From positions 180,926-244,925 of the forward strand of contig NZ_MUXN01000014.1 of assembly GCF_001995215.1 (NCBI RefSeq): a DNA stretch of 64,000 nt, given 5' to 3'. Positions 52,324 to 60,206 of the stretch are shown in pieces. The notes beneath the pieces were generated by a model. The model was not told the origin of the DNA and searched no databases. It worked only from the letters and a program-made list of their open reading frames with translations. The position numbers were made by a program, and so were the translations under genes. Positions within the stretch are counted from its first letter, which is position 1, and each line of letters opens with the position of its first letter. This DNA comes from Amycolatopsis azurea DSM 43854 (GTDB taxonomy: Bacteria; Actinomycetota; Actinomycetes; Mycobacteriales; Pseudonocardiaceae).

Positions 52324-52868
52324 TTCTTCGCGTACTTGATCGAGGAGGCGATCAGCTCGGTGCGCTCACCGCTGGCGGCGCGGATCGCGGCCCGGCGGGC
52401 GTTGATCGGCTCGTCCTGGATCTTGGCGTGCAGCTTCAGGATCGCGTCGAGCAGCATTTCGGGGCGCGGCGGGCAGCCGGGGAGGTACATGTCGACCGGG
52501 ACGATGTGGTCGACGCCCTGCACCACGGCGTAGTTGTTGAACATCCCGCCGGACGAGGCGCAGACGCCCATCGCCAGCACCCACTTGGGCTCGGCCATCT
52601 GGTCGTAGATCTGGCGCAGCACCGGCGCCATCTTCTGCGTGACGCGGCCGGCGACGATCATCAGATCCGCCTGGCGCGGCGTCGCGCTGAAGCGCTCCAT
52701 GCCGAAACGCGCGATGTCGTACCGGGAACCGCCGACGGTCATCATTTCGATCGCGCAGCAGGCGAGACCGAAGGTGGCTGGCCACATCGAGTTCTTGCGG
52801 GCCCAGTTCACCAGGCCTTCGAGACTGGCCAGGAGGATGCCGTTGGGGAGTTTTTCTTCGAGGCCCAT
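52320..52868 (-). CDS. nuoB: NADH-quinone oxidoreductase subunit B
   Basis: A 182-residue subunit holding [4Fe-4S] cluster N2, the last electron carrier before quinone. Ligands are the adjacent Cys pair in LACCAIEMM, plus GVCASSGGMFNN and PVDMYLPGCPPRPE. ATG 52868 follows nuoA by 6 nt. Confidence 0.97.
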   Translation of the reverse strand: MGLEEKLPNGILLASLEGLVNWARKNSMWPATFGLACCAIEMMTVGGSRYDIARFGMERFSATPRQADLMIVAGRVTQKMAPVLRQIYDQMAEPKWVLAMGVCASSGGMFNNYAVVQGVDHIVPVDMYLPGCPPRPEMLLDAILKLHAKIQDEPINARRAAIRAASGERTELIASSIKYAKK

Positions 52869-52874
52869 GCTTCT

Positions 52875-53288
52875 CTAGTTCCAATCCAGGCCGCCGCGAC
52901 GCCACACGTAGGCGTACGCGAAACCGACCGTCGCGATGAACAGCACGATCTCCACCAGGCCGAACATGCCCAGCGCGTCCGCGGAGACCGCGAACGGGTA
53001 GAGGAAGACCATCTCGATGTCGAACAGGATGAACAGCATCGCGGTGATGTAGTACGCGATGGGCATCCGGCCGCCGCCGACGACCGGCTGCGGTGACGGT
53101 TCGATACCGCATTCGTAGGCCGCGAGCTTCGCCTTGTTGGGACGGCTCGGGCCGACGAGCGGGCCGAGCAGCACCGAAAGCACCGCGAATCCGAGAGCGA
53201 GGACGAACAGGAGGACCAAGGGGAGGTACATGTCCAGGTTGGGCACCGAAGGGGTGCTCGCCTGGGTCAGCACGGGCAACATCAGCAC
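52875..53288 (-). CDS. nuoA: NADH-quinone oxidoreductase subunit A
   Basis: A membrane subunit with three TM helices, 137 residues if started at GTG 53288. ATG 53282 or ATG 53231 (giving MYLPLVLLF at the N-terminus, closer to mycobacterial NuoA) are alternatives; none has a strong ribosome site. AAYECGIEP and MLFILFDIEMVFLYPFAV, carrying conserved acidic residues, are diagnostic. First gene of the operon. Confidence 0.94.
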   Translation of the reverse strand: MLMLPVLTQASTPSVPNLDMYLPLVLLFVLALGFAVLSVLLGPLVGPSRPNKAKLAAYECGIEPSPQPVVGGGRMPIAYYITAMLFILFDIEMVFLYPFAVSADALGMFGLVEIVLFIATVGFAYAYVWRRGGLDWN

Positions 53289-53385
53289 GGGGTTTTCGCC
53301 ATCCTTTCCGCGCCGCTGCGGTTTTCGAGTCGGGGTTCACCGCTTCCCTCGGTCGGCACCCTAAGTCACCTGGGTCACACCGCCG

Positions 53386-53401
53386 AGGGTTAGGCAACCC
53401 T
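53386..53401. promoter_or_regulatory. Inverted repeat in the nuo leader
   Basis: AGGGTTAGGCAACCCT (6-4-6) lies about 100 nt upstream of nuoA, between it and the Rex operators. It has the TTAGGC core of iron boxes but is also a possible short hairpin in the leader RNA. Confidence 0.35.
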
Positions 53402-53428
53402 TACGGGCCGTGCATGACGGCCCCCTTG

Positions 53429-53448
53429 CTTGTGAAATAGTTCACAAG
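53429..53448. promoter_or_regulatory. Rex operator 1 upstream of nuoA
   Basis: A 20-bp interrupted palindrome with TTGTGAA-atag-TTCACAA at its centre, matching the Rex consensus TTGTGAAnnnnTTCACAA at every fixed base. Rex is the NADH/NAD-sensing repressor that controls nuo and other respiratory genes in Streptomyces. It lies about 140 nt before the nuoA start. Confidence 0.9.
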
Positions 53449-53462
53449 CCTCCCGTCGAGGA

Positions 53463-53478
53463 TGTGAAGCGATTCACA
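53463..53478. promoter_or_regulatory. Rex operator 2 upstream of nuoA
   Basis: TGTGAAgcgaTTCACA matches the Rex core palindrome exactly in its 6-4-6 arms. Its centre is 32 nt (three helical turns) from that of operator 1, so two Rex dimers could bind the same DNA face. Confidence 0.85.
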
Positions 53479-53534
53479 AAGCATGGGGGGAGTGTAGGAC
53501 GTGACTCACATTCTTGTCCCTAGGCCCCGTGCTA

Positions 53535-53549
53535 TAAGGCTGCCCTAAC
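53535..53549. promoter_or_regulatory. Iron-box-like element upstream of the Rex sites
   Basis: TAAGGCTGCCCTAAC matches the TAAGGCTnnCCTAA element in the ddaH/lrp promoter at 12 of 14 bases. This suggests a DtxR/DmdR-type site, but the full 19-bp box is not present. Confidence 0.35.
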
Positions 53550-53745
53550 TTGACCGCACGGCCAGCACGGTTTCTTCTCGCGTGCGGTACCGGTGACCTG
53601 CGACGTCGTTCCGAAGATCGACTCGGGACGTCCGATTGACCACGTTTGTCCTGTGACCGATACCACTGCGCGGAGTACCCGTGACTGGTCCAGACGTGTG
53701 GTCCGGCGCAGGTGGGAGCCGGGGTGGACGAGCCTGCGGTGAGGC

Positions 53746-53817
53746 GTGGGTCGGGGTGGTCGTGAGTGGTAAATGCCGTTCTAACGACACTTACCACTCA
53801 CGACCACCCCGACCCAC
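53746..53817. repeat. 35-bp imperfect inverted repeat, copy 2 of the dispersed palindromic element
   Basis: Arms 53746-53780 and 53783-53817 pair with two mismatches around a 2-nt loop. The 39 nt at 53734-53772 are identical to 13935-13973. It lies in the 620-nt gap between nuoA and menJ, which holds no supported gene. Confidence 0.88.
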
Positions 53818-53844
53818 CTCATCACCGCCGCACCTGCTCCCAAG

Positions 53845-53897
53845 CGCGTGAAGGCCCCCTTCCCTCGGCTGAGCCGAGGGAAGGGGGCCTTCACGCG
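53845..53897. terminator. 26-bp perfect hairpin with 1-nt loop downstream of menJ
   Basis: Arms 53845-53870 and 53872-53897 are perfectly complementary around a single G. It begins 11 nt after the menJ stop and shares the core TGAAGGCCCCCTTCC with the hairpin at 23678-23734. Terminator of the menG-menJ transcript. Confidence 0.85.
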
Positions 53898-53908
53898 AGT
53901 TCCGGGCG

Positions 53909-55195
53909 TCAGCGCGGGGTGGGGGTGGCGCGGGCCAGAGCGGCGATGAGGCGGTCCACGCCGTCTCCGCCCTTGGCGTCGTAGCAGCCCGAAAGTCCCT
54001 TGTAGACCAACGGAAGGATCGAGTTGATCCGCAGCCCGTACTTCGTCGCGGCGTGCATGACCTTCGGCTTCCCGATCAGCTTCGCGAACACGTTGCCGAG
54101 CCGGTAGTAGCCGCCCATGAGCTCCCCGACGGCGCGCGGGTAGCCCTCCAGCGCCCGCTCGCGCGAAGGTCCTTCGCGCCGCGCCAGCGCCTGCACGACG
54201 AACTCCGACGCCAGCTGTGCGGACTCCATCGCGGCCGAGATGCCCTCGCCGTTGAACGGGCTGACCATGCCTCCCGCGTCGCCCAGCAGCAGCAGGCCGT
54301 CGCGGTAGTGCGGGGTGCGGTTGAAGCCCATCGGGAGACCGGCGCCGCCGACCTTGCCGATGGCGTTCTCCTCGCGGTAGCCCCATTCCTCGGGCGTCCC
54401 GTCGAGCCACTGGCGCAGCAGCGCGCGGTAGTCGGTGCTGCGGAACGCGGCCGACGTCGACAGCATGCCGAGGCCGACGTTCACCGTGCCGTCGCCCAGC
54501 GGGAACGCCCAGCCGTAGCCGGGCAGCAGCTTGGGGTCGCGCGGGTCCGAGCGGTCCCACAGCTCCAGGTGGCCCTCGATGAACGGGTCGTCGTGGCGCG
54601 GGCTCTTGTAGTACTGCCGCACCGCGACGCCCATCGGGCGCTTCTCGTTCTTCTGGATGCCGACGCTCAGCGCGAGCCGCGCGGAGACGCCGTCGCAGGC
54701 CAGGACCAGCGGAGCGCGGTAGCTGACCGGCGTCTTCTCCGGGCCGACCTTCGCCTCGACGCCGATCACGCGGCCGGTGGGGCCGGTGATCGCGCCGGTG
54801 ACGGTGGTGCGCTCGTAGAGCCGCGCGCCTGCCGTGACCGCGGTCTTCGCGAGCAGGTCGTCGAAGTCCTGCCGGGTCCGCGAGACGCCGTAGGGCGGGT
54901 AGCTGGTCAGATCCGGCCAGTCGAGCTCCAGCGTCAGCTCGCCGGTGAGGATCCGCAGGCCGCGGCTGTGCACCCAGCCCGCGTCCTCGCTGGTGTCGAT
55001 CCCCAGGTCGATGAGCTGCTTGACGCCGCGCGGGGTCAGGCCGTCGCCGCACACCTTCTCGCGCGGGAACTCGGTCTTCTCCAGCAGCAGCACGTCGACG
55101 CCCGCGCGGGCGAGGTACGTGGCGGCGGTGGACCCGGCCGGACCGGCACCGACGACGATGACCTCGGCGTCGTGGTCAGGGTTGCGACGTGTCAT
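53909..55195 (-). CDS. menJ: Geranylgeranyl reductase family FAD protein (menaquinone reductase MenJ-like)
   Basis: A 428-residue flavoprotein started at ATG 55195, 2 nt after the menG stop. The FAD Rossmann motif is VIVVGAGPAGSTAATYLA (about residues 12-29); a CGDGLTPRG segment and the GDAGGMVSPFNGEGIS motif (about residue 290) complete the GR2/geranylgeranyl reductase signature. Mycobacterial MenJ reduces one isoprene unit of the menaquinone side chain, and the same menG-menJ neighbourhood is found here, so the orthology is plausible. The product would be a partly hydrogenated menaquinone. Confidence 0.88.
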   Translation of the reverse strand: MTRRNPDHDAEVIVVGAGPAGSTAATYLARAGVDVLLLEKTEFPREKVCGDGLTPRGVKQLIDLGIDTSEDAGWVHSRGLRILTGELTLELDWPDLTSYPPYGVSRTRQDFDDLLAKTAVTAGARLYERTTVTGAITGPTGRVIGVEAKVGPEKTPVSYRAPLVLACDGVSARLALSVGIQKNEKRPMGVAVRQYYKSPRHDDPFIEGHLELWDRSDPRDPKLLPGYGWAFPLGDGTVNVGLGMLSTSAAFRSTDYRALLRQWLDGTPEEWGYREENAIGKVGGAGLPMGFNRTPHYRDGLLLLGDAGGMVSPFNGEGISAAMESAQLASEFVVQALARREGPSRERALEGYPRAVGELMGGYYRLGNVFAKLIGKPKVMHAATKYGLRINSILPLVYKGLSGCYDAKGGDGVDRLIAALARATPTPR

Positions 55196-55197
55196 GG

Positions 55198-55896
55198 CTA
55201 TGAATTTACAGTCGGCTTTTTGGCGCGGTGGATGGCGACGACGCCGAACGTGAGGTTCAGCCACTCCACCTCGGTCCATCCGGCGCTCGCGATGATCTCC
55301 CCCAGCGTCCGCTGGTCGGGCCACGCCAGCATGGATTCGGCCAGGTAGGAGTACGCCTCGGGGTTCGACGAGGTCCGGCTGCCGACCCAGGTGAGCAACC
55401 GCAGGATGAACTTGCGGTGCAGGAACCGGATGGGCGGGAATGTGGGCGTCGACACCTCGCAGATCACCAGCCGGCCGCCCGGTTTGACCACTCGCGCGAT
55501 CTCGGTGAGCGCGGCCTTGGTGTCGACGAAGTTCCGCAGCGCGAGGGAGATGGTCACCGCGTCGAAGCTGTCGTCGGCGAACGGCAGCTTCAGCGCGTCG
55601 GCGGCCACCATCGGGACGCCGCGGTGCTTGCCCGCCTTCAGCATGCCGACAGAGAAGTCCGCGGCGAGGCACCAGGCGCCGTTGCGCGCGTACTCGACGG
55701 TGGACACGCCGGTGCCCGCCGCGAGGTCCAGCACCTTCTCGCCGCGTTTGGCGTCCAGCACCCGGGCGGTGATGGTGCGCCAACGACGGTCGAAGCCGAA
55801 GGTCATGAACGAATTCGCGCGGTCGTAGCCGTCCGCGACGTCGTCGAACATGGCGGCGACTTCGTGCGGATCCTTGTCAAGACTCGCTCGGGACAT
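55198..55896 (-). CDS. menG: Demethylmenaquinone methyltransferase
   Basis: A 232-residue SAM-dependent methyltransferase of the UbiE/MenG family. N-terminal MFDDVADGYDRANSFMTFGFD is the family signature, followed by SAM motif I VLDLAAGTGVSTVEYA, and LPFADDSFDAVTISLALRNF. It performs the last step of menaquinone synthesis, C-methylation of demethylmenaquinone. It is 2 nt upstream of menJ, so cotranscribed. Confidence 0.95.
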   Translation of the reverse strand: MSRASLDKDPHEVAAMFDDVADGYDRANSFMTFGFDRRWRTITARVLDAKRGEKVLDLAAGTGVSTVEYARNGAWCLAADFSVGMLKAGKHRGVPMVAADALKLPFADDSFDAVTISLALRNFVDTKAALTEIARVVKPGGRLVICEVSTPTFPPIRFLHRKFILRLLTWVGSRTSSNPEAYSYLAESMLAWPDQRTLGEIIASAGWTEVEWLNLTFGVVAIHRAKKPTVNS

Positions 55897-55964
55897 ACCC
55901 GAACACTAACCCGACTCCGCTGAGACACTTCGGCCAAGCGGGAGCAAAGCGACGCCCCGTAGGG

Positions 55965-56735
55965 TCACCTGGTCCGGTGAAGCAACGCCGGGGCACGGTG
56001 CGCACCGGCCCCCGCGACCTCGCCGGCGAGGATCCTCCGCTCCAGCAACCGCAGTTCCGGCCCCGGTTCGAGGCCGAGCTGATCGACCGAGAACCGGCGC
56101 GCACGCCGGTACGCCGCCAGGGCGTCGGAGGTGCGCCCGGCTCGCCAAAGAGCGTCCATCAGGAGGTACTGGGCACGCTGCCGCAAGGGATGCCGCCGCA
56201 CCAGGTCCGCCAGCTCGACCGCCGCACTCGCGTGCCTGCCGAGGTTCAGTTCCGCCTGGTAGAGCTCTTCGAGCAGGACCAGACGGTGCTCCGAGAGGCG
56301 CATCGTCTCGTCCGAAAGCATCGGGACGTCCAAGCCGTCGTAGGGCGCGCCGTGCCAGTGCGTGAGGGCCTGCCGGATCAGCGACGCGCGCTGCGCGGGG
56401 TCCGCGGACTTCAGTGCCTGGCTGCCGAGCGTCTCGAAGGTCTCGACGTCGAGTTCGCCGGGGTGGACCTCCAGCCGGTAGCCGCCGTTGTCGAACCCGA
56501 GCCGGTCGCCTTCGGGCAGGGCTTGGCGCAGCTTGTGGACGTGCCAGTGCAGCTTCGGCACCGCCCGGGGCTCCCACCGGCTGTCCCACAGGGCCTCGGT
56601 GAGCACGTTCACCGGCACGTAGGTGTTCGCCCGGACCAGCAGCACGCCGAGGAGGGTTCTTCTCATCCGGCCGTGCAGCGGGACCGACCGCGAACCCGAA
56701 GAGATGTTGAACGTTCCCAGTACTTCGAACCTCAC
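55965..56735 (-). CDS. SARP-type transcriptional regulator (AfsR/BTAD)
   Basis: A 256-residue SARP started at GTG 56735 with AGAGG upstream; the longer open frame is not needed. Residues 1-95 are the OmpR-like winged-helix domain (RFEVLGTFNI, RRTLLGVLLVRANTYV, HVHKLRQALPEGDR). Residues about 100-245 are the BTAD domain with tetratricopeptide-like helices (LVLLEELYQAELNLGRH, ALWRAGRTSDALAAYRRAR). SARPs activate target promoters through 11-bp direct repeats; one such pair lies upstream of this gene. Not obviously part of an antibiotic cluster. Confidence 0.92.
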   Translation of the reverse strand: MRFEVLGTFNISSGSRSVPLHGRMRRTLLGVLLVRANTYVPVNVLTEALWDSRWEPRAVPKLHWHVHKLRQALPEGDRLGFDNGGYRLEVHPGELDVETFETLGSQALKSADPAQRASLIRQALTHWHGAPYDGLDVPMLSDETMRLSEHRLVLLEELYQAELNLGRHASAAVELADLVRRHPLRQRAQYLLMDALWRAGRTSDALAAYRRARRFSVDQLGLEPGPELRLLERRILAGEVAGAGAHRAPALLHRTR

Positions 56736-56783
56736 GTGCCGTCCTCTCGCTCGATGGCGTGAGGGGACGATGAATGCCGGTTG

Positions 56784-56801
56784 TACAAAGAAGATACAAA
56801 T
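56784..56801. promoter_or_regulatory. Direct heptamer repeat at 11-bp spacing upstream of the SARP gene
   Basis: TACAAAG (56784) and TACAAAT (56795) recur with 11-nt period, 49 nt upstream of the SARP start, inside an AT-rich patch between the SARP gene and the GT4 gene. Spacing fits SARP binding; autoregulation is an inference. Confidence 0.4.
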
Positions 56802-56814
56802 GATCTTGGCGTGA

Positions 56815-57918
56815 TCAAGTGTGCGCGGAGAGCATCCCTTCGACCGACCGCGGCCAGGCGAATTCCTCCGCTCGCGCCCGCGCCGCCGCACGCCGGGTGA
56901 TCTCCGGTCTCTTCAGAAGCTCGGTGACGGCACCCGCGAACGCCGGGGCCTGATCGTCGACGGCCGCGCCACAGCCGGGACGCACGATCTCCCGCAGCGC
57001 CGACGACGCCGAGACCACCACCGGCGTCCCCGAAGCGAGCGCCTCCAGCGCGGCCAGCCCGAACGTCTCGTGTGGACCGGGCGCGAGGGAGACATCGGCG
57101 CTGGCCAGCAGGCGTGCGACGTCGCCGCGTCCGGCGAGGAAGCCGAGGAAGGTCACCGGGAGCCCGCGTGCCCGTCGTTCCAGCGCCCGCCGCCGGGGCC
57201 CGTCGCCCGCGATCACGAGCCGCACGCGGTGCCCTGTCTCGGTCAGCGCGGCGACGGTGTCCACACTGCGTTCGACGTGCTTCTCCGGTGACAGCCGTCC
57301 ACAGTGGACGAGCAGCGCGTCCGCGTTCCCGGACAGCGTGTGCCGCCAGCCGTCGTCGCGCCGGGCGGGGGCGAACGTCTTGAGGTCGACGCCGAGCGGG
57401 ACGCGGCGCACGTTCGGCGCGGCGATCCGGTCGAACTCCGCGCGGGCGAACGCCGTCGTGCAGACGACCGTGTCGTAGCGCCGCGCCATCCGCCGGTTCG
57501 CGACGTCCGCGACGCGCCGCGCGACGGGCTCCGGCATCAGGAACTGCTCCAGCAGCCTGTCCAGCCGCTCGTGCGAGATCACCATGCTGGGGACACCGTT
57601 GCGCCGCGCCCAAACGCCCATACCGCGCAAAGTGAGCCTGTCGGACACTTCCAGCCTGTCCGGTTCGAGCCGTTTCAGCACCGCGCGAACCCGGTGCGGA
57701 TCGACCGCGCGGTAGCCACCCGTGCCCGGGATCTGCGGTGCCGGAAGGGAAAACCGGCGGACTCCCGAGGGCAGCGTCTCGTCCGCGTAGCGCTGCCCCG
57801 GCACCACGAGGGTCACCTGATGTCCGGTGGCCACGTAACCGGCGCCGAGATGGTGCAGCGCCGTCCGCAGCCCGCCCGAGCGTGGCCCGTAGAAGTTGGC
57901 CAGCTGGACTATGTGCAT
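56815..57918 (-). CDS. Glycosyltransferase family 4
   Basis: A 367-residue GT-B enzyme with the GT4 plan: N-terminal QLANFYGPRSGGLRTALHHLG, then the donor-binding half with VPLGVDLKTF, HCGRLSPEKHVERSV and PGPHETFGLAALEALASG, holding the E-x7-E pair. It resembles mannosyltransferases that act on phosphatidylinositol or lipoglycan. ATG 57918 begins the gene 47 nt after the MgtA-like gene on the same strand, so the two are probably cotranscribed. Precise acceptor unknown. Confidence 0.9.
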   Translation of the reverse strand: MHIVQLANFYGPRSGGLRTALHHLGAGYVATGHQVTLVVPGQRYADETLPSGVRRFSLPAPQIPGTGGYRAVDPHRVRAVLKRLEPDRLEVSDRLTLRGMGVWARRNGVPSMVISHERLDRLLEQFLMPEPVARRVADVANRRMARRYDTVVCTTAFARAEFDRIAAPNVRRVPLGVDLKTFAPARRDDGWRHTLSGNADALLVHCGRLSPEKHVERSVDTVAALTETGHRVRLVIAGDGPRRRALERRARGLPVTFLGFLAGRGDVARLLASADVSLAPGPHETFGLAALEALASGTPVVVSASSALREIVRPGCGAAVDDQAPAFAGAVTELLKRPEITRRAAARARAEEFAWPRSVEGMLSAHT

Positions 57919-57965
57919 TCCAGTCCGCCTCGCGCCCGGTCTCTTCCCAGCCGGTGCATTTCGCG

Positions 57966-59084
57966 TCAGGCCGCGCGAGCGACTTTGCCTTGGACGGCCT
58001 CGTAGTGGCCGACCAGTTCCCGGCAGACCGCGGGCCAGGTCCGGCCCAGCACCACCTTGCGCGCCTTCTCCCCCAGCCGGGCGCGCAGCGCGTCGTCGCG
58101 CAGGTCGTTCACCTTGTCCACCAGCGCCGTCGCGAAGCCGGCCCGGTCGGCGGGCAGCAGGTACCCGGTGCGGCCGGGCAGGACCAGGTCCTTCGGGCCG
58201 CCCGCGTCCGGCGCGAGCACCGGGAGCCCGGACGCCATCGCCTCCTGGATGGCCTGGCAGAACGTCTCGTGCGGTCCGGTGTGGACGAAGACGTCGAGGC
58301 TCGCGTACGCGGCGGAAAGCTCATCGCCGTAGCGGGCGCCGAGGAACGCGGCGCCCGGGATCCGTTCGCGCAGCATCGACAGCTCCGGCCCGTCACCGAC
58401 GACGACCACGCGGATCCCGTCGACGCCCGCCAGCGCGGTCAGCCGCTCGACCTCCTTTTCGGGCGCGAGCCTGCCGACGAAACCGACCAGCAGTTCGCCG
58501 TTCGGGGCCAGCTCGGCGCGCAACGCGGGATCGGCGTGGACCGGCGAGAACCGCTCGATGTCGACACCCCGCGCCCAGCGGTGCACCCGGGGGATCCCGT
58601 GCAGTTTCAGCTGTTCCATCGAATCCGACGACGGCGCGAGCGTGCGGTCGGCCCGCGAGTGCAGGCGGCGCACCCAGCGCCAGGCCGCGCGGGCGGCGAG
58701 GCCGAAGCCGTACGCGGCGGCGAAACCGGCGATGTCGGTCTGATACACCGCGACACACGGCACCCGCAGCCGTCTCGCCGCAGCGAGCCCGCGGGCACCG
58801 ACCACGAACGGGGAGGCCAGATGCACCACGTCCGGCCCGAAATCGGCCAGCGCGGTGAGCACCGTCCGGGTCGGCACGCCGACCGGGAGGGAGTTCACGC
58901 CGGGGAAATCGAGGGCGGGGATCCGCACGACCGGGGCGCCGAGGTACTCGCCTGGACCCGGGCCCGGGGCGATGATCAGCACGTCGTGCGCACGGTCGCG
59001 GAGGTGTTCCACGACGCGGAGCACGGAGTTGGTCACGCCGTTCACCTGGGGCAGGAAACTTTCGGTGACTATCGCGACTCGCAC
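57966..59084 (-). CDS. GDP-mannose-dependent mannosyltransferase, MgtA/PimB-like (GT4)
   Basis: A 372-residue GT4 enzyme started at GTG 59084 (GTG 59093 is possible). N-terminal VAIVTESFLPQVNGVTNSV is characteristic of the MgtA/PimB branch; the donor half has VGFVGRLAPEKEVERL and GPHETFCQAIQEAMASG with E-x7-E. In mycobacteria and corynebacteria the orthologue near menG (Rv0557) mannosylates glucuronosyl- or phosphatidylinositol-type glycolipids. Gene order here agrees with that assignment. Confidence 0.88.
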   Translation of the reverse strand: MRVAIVTESFLPQVNGVTNSVLRVVEHLRDRAHDVLIIAPGPGPGEYLGAPVVRIPALDFPGVNSLPVGVPTRTVLTALADFGPDVVHLASPFVVGARGLAAARRLRVPCVAVYQTDIAGFAAAYGFGLAARAAWRWVRRLHSRADRTLAPSSDSMEQLKLHGIPRVHRWARGVDIERFSPVHADPALRAELAPNGELLVGFVGRLAPEKEVERLTALAGVDGIRVVVVGDGPELSMLRERIPGAAFLGARYGDELSAAYASLDVFVHTGPHETFCQAIQEAMASGLPVLAPDAGGPKDLVLPGRTGYLLPADRAGFATALVDKVNDLRDDALRARLGEKARKVVLGRTWPAVCRELVGHYEAVQGKVARAA

Positions 59085-59195
59085 GACGATCACTTTCGCA
59101 TCCGGTTGTGACGCCCACGCCAACAAAAACGGAACAGACGACATGTCATCTCAAGGTCGTGTTCCGTAAACCAGTTTCGGCCACACTAGGCAGGC

Positions 59196-60026
59196 ATGAC
59201 CCTCCTGTCGTCAAGGCCGCCTCAGCCCGTCGAGCCCGGGCTGTTGTCGAGGGCCCTCGAAGTGGCCGGGCGGCTGGCCAACGACGCGACCGACGTGATC
59301 ACCGCGACCGCGGGCCGTGGCGCCCAGCCCGATCCGAAGGACTCACCCTTCGACTGGGTCACCGACACGGACCGGATCCTCGAACGCCACACCCGCCGCG
59401 TACTGACCGCCGAGTTCCCCGGCATCCCCGTCGTCGGCGGCGAGTTCGGCGCCGACCACGGTGCCGACGTCGCCGAATACCGCTGGGTCGTCGACCCGGT
59501 CGACGGCACCGCGAACTACGTCGCCGGTGTCCCCTGGTGCGCGTACAGCCTCGCCCTGATCGACGCGTCGGGGCCGGTGGTGGGCGTGGTCGCGGACCCG
59601 TACCGCGCCCAGATCTACGCCGCCGCGCGCGGCCGCGGCGCCAGGGCGAACGGCAAGCCGATCACGCTCACCGACCGCCGCGGGACCGCCGGGGCGATCG
59701 TCTGCACGGAACTCACGCGCAAGGGTGTCTGGCCGGGCATGGGCCAGTTCATCGAACGGGCCGCCGCCGCGCACGCCGGGGTCCGGGTGCTCGGCTCGGC
59801 CGCGCTGGCGATCGCGCAGGTCGCGCTGGGGCACGCGGCCGCGGCGGTGCTGCACAGCTACCGCGAATGGGACGTCGCCGGCTCGGTCGCGCTGGCCATC
59901 GAGGCCGGGGCCGTGGTGCTGGACCGGCACGGGGAAGGCGCGGCCCTTCCGGTGGACGCGCTGCTGGTGGCGGCCCCCGGGGTGGCGGACGAGGTGCTGG
60001 GGTGGTGGCGGGAGTCGGTCGGCTGA
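59196..60026 (+). CDS. Inositol monophosphatase family protein
   Basis: A 276-residue phosphatase of the IMPase/FBPase fold, divergent from the mgtA-like gene. Motifs: SPFDWVTDTDRILE, GGEFG (replacing the usual GEE), the metal site WVVDPVDGTANY and C-terminal WDVAGSVALAIEAGA. It is Mg-dependent and would dephosphorylate an inositol- or sugar-phosphate. GGEFG keeps only one of two acidic residues of the GEE motif. Substrate unknown, but inositol or mannose phosphate fits the nearby lipid mannosylation genes. Confidence 0.9.
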   Translation: MTLLSSRPPQPVEPGLLSRALEVAGRLANDATDVITATAGRGAQPDPKDSPFDWVTDTDRILERHTRRVLTAEFPGIPVVGGEFGADHGADVAEYRWVVDPVDGTANYVAGVPWCAYSLALIDASGPVVGVVADPYRAQIYAAARGRGARANGKPITLTDRRGTAGAIVCTELTRKGVWPGMGQFIERAAAAHAGVRVLGSAALAIAQVALGHAAAAVLHSYREWDVAGSVALAIEAGAVVLDRHGEGAALPVDALLVAAPGVADEVLGWWRESVG

Positions 60027-60039
60027 GTTCCGCCTTCAA

Positions 60040-60206
60040 TCACGCGAGTCCCGCTTCTGATCACGCGAGTTCGCCTTCTAAGCACGCGTGTCGTCCGTCT
60101 GATCACGCGTGATCGCCGGTTCCGCACAGCGAGCCCGCGGACAGGGTTCGGACGACTCGCGTGATCAGACGGACGACACGTGTGTCTGGATGGACGACTC
60201 GCGTGA
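60040..60206. repeat. 21-nt period repeat array in opposing orientations
   Basis: TCACGCGAGT-type decamers start at 60040, 60061, 60082 and 60103 (exact 21-nt period). In reverse orientation ACTCGCGTGA-type decamers start at 60155, 60176 and 60197 (again 21). Facing units pair over about 28 nt (60083-60110 with 60156-60184). The array lies between convergent genes and its right part encodes the C-terminal tail of the DUF3592 protein. Confidence 0.85.

Noticed and set aside
53474..53797. A 107-codon minus-strand frame in the nuo-menJ gap
   Set aside because: It reads through the Rex operator area and the palindromic repeat, and its N-terminus is just the repeat translated. The same repeat gives a near-identical spurious start at 13998.
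60040..60206. CRISPR array
   Set aside because: Units are degenerate, only 10 nt are conserved, spacing leaves 11-nt gaps, orientation inverts midway and no cas gene is near.
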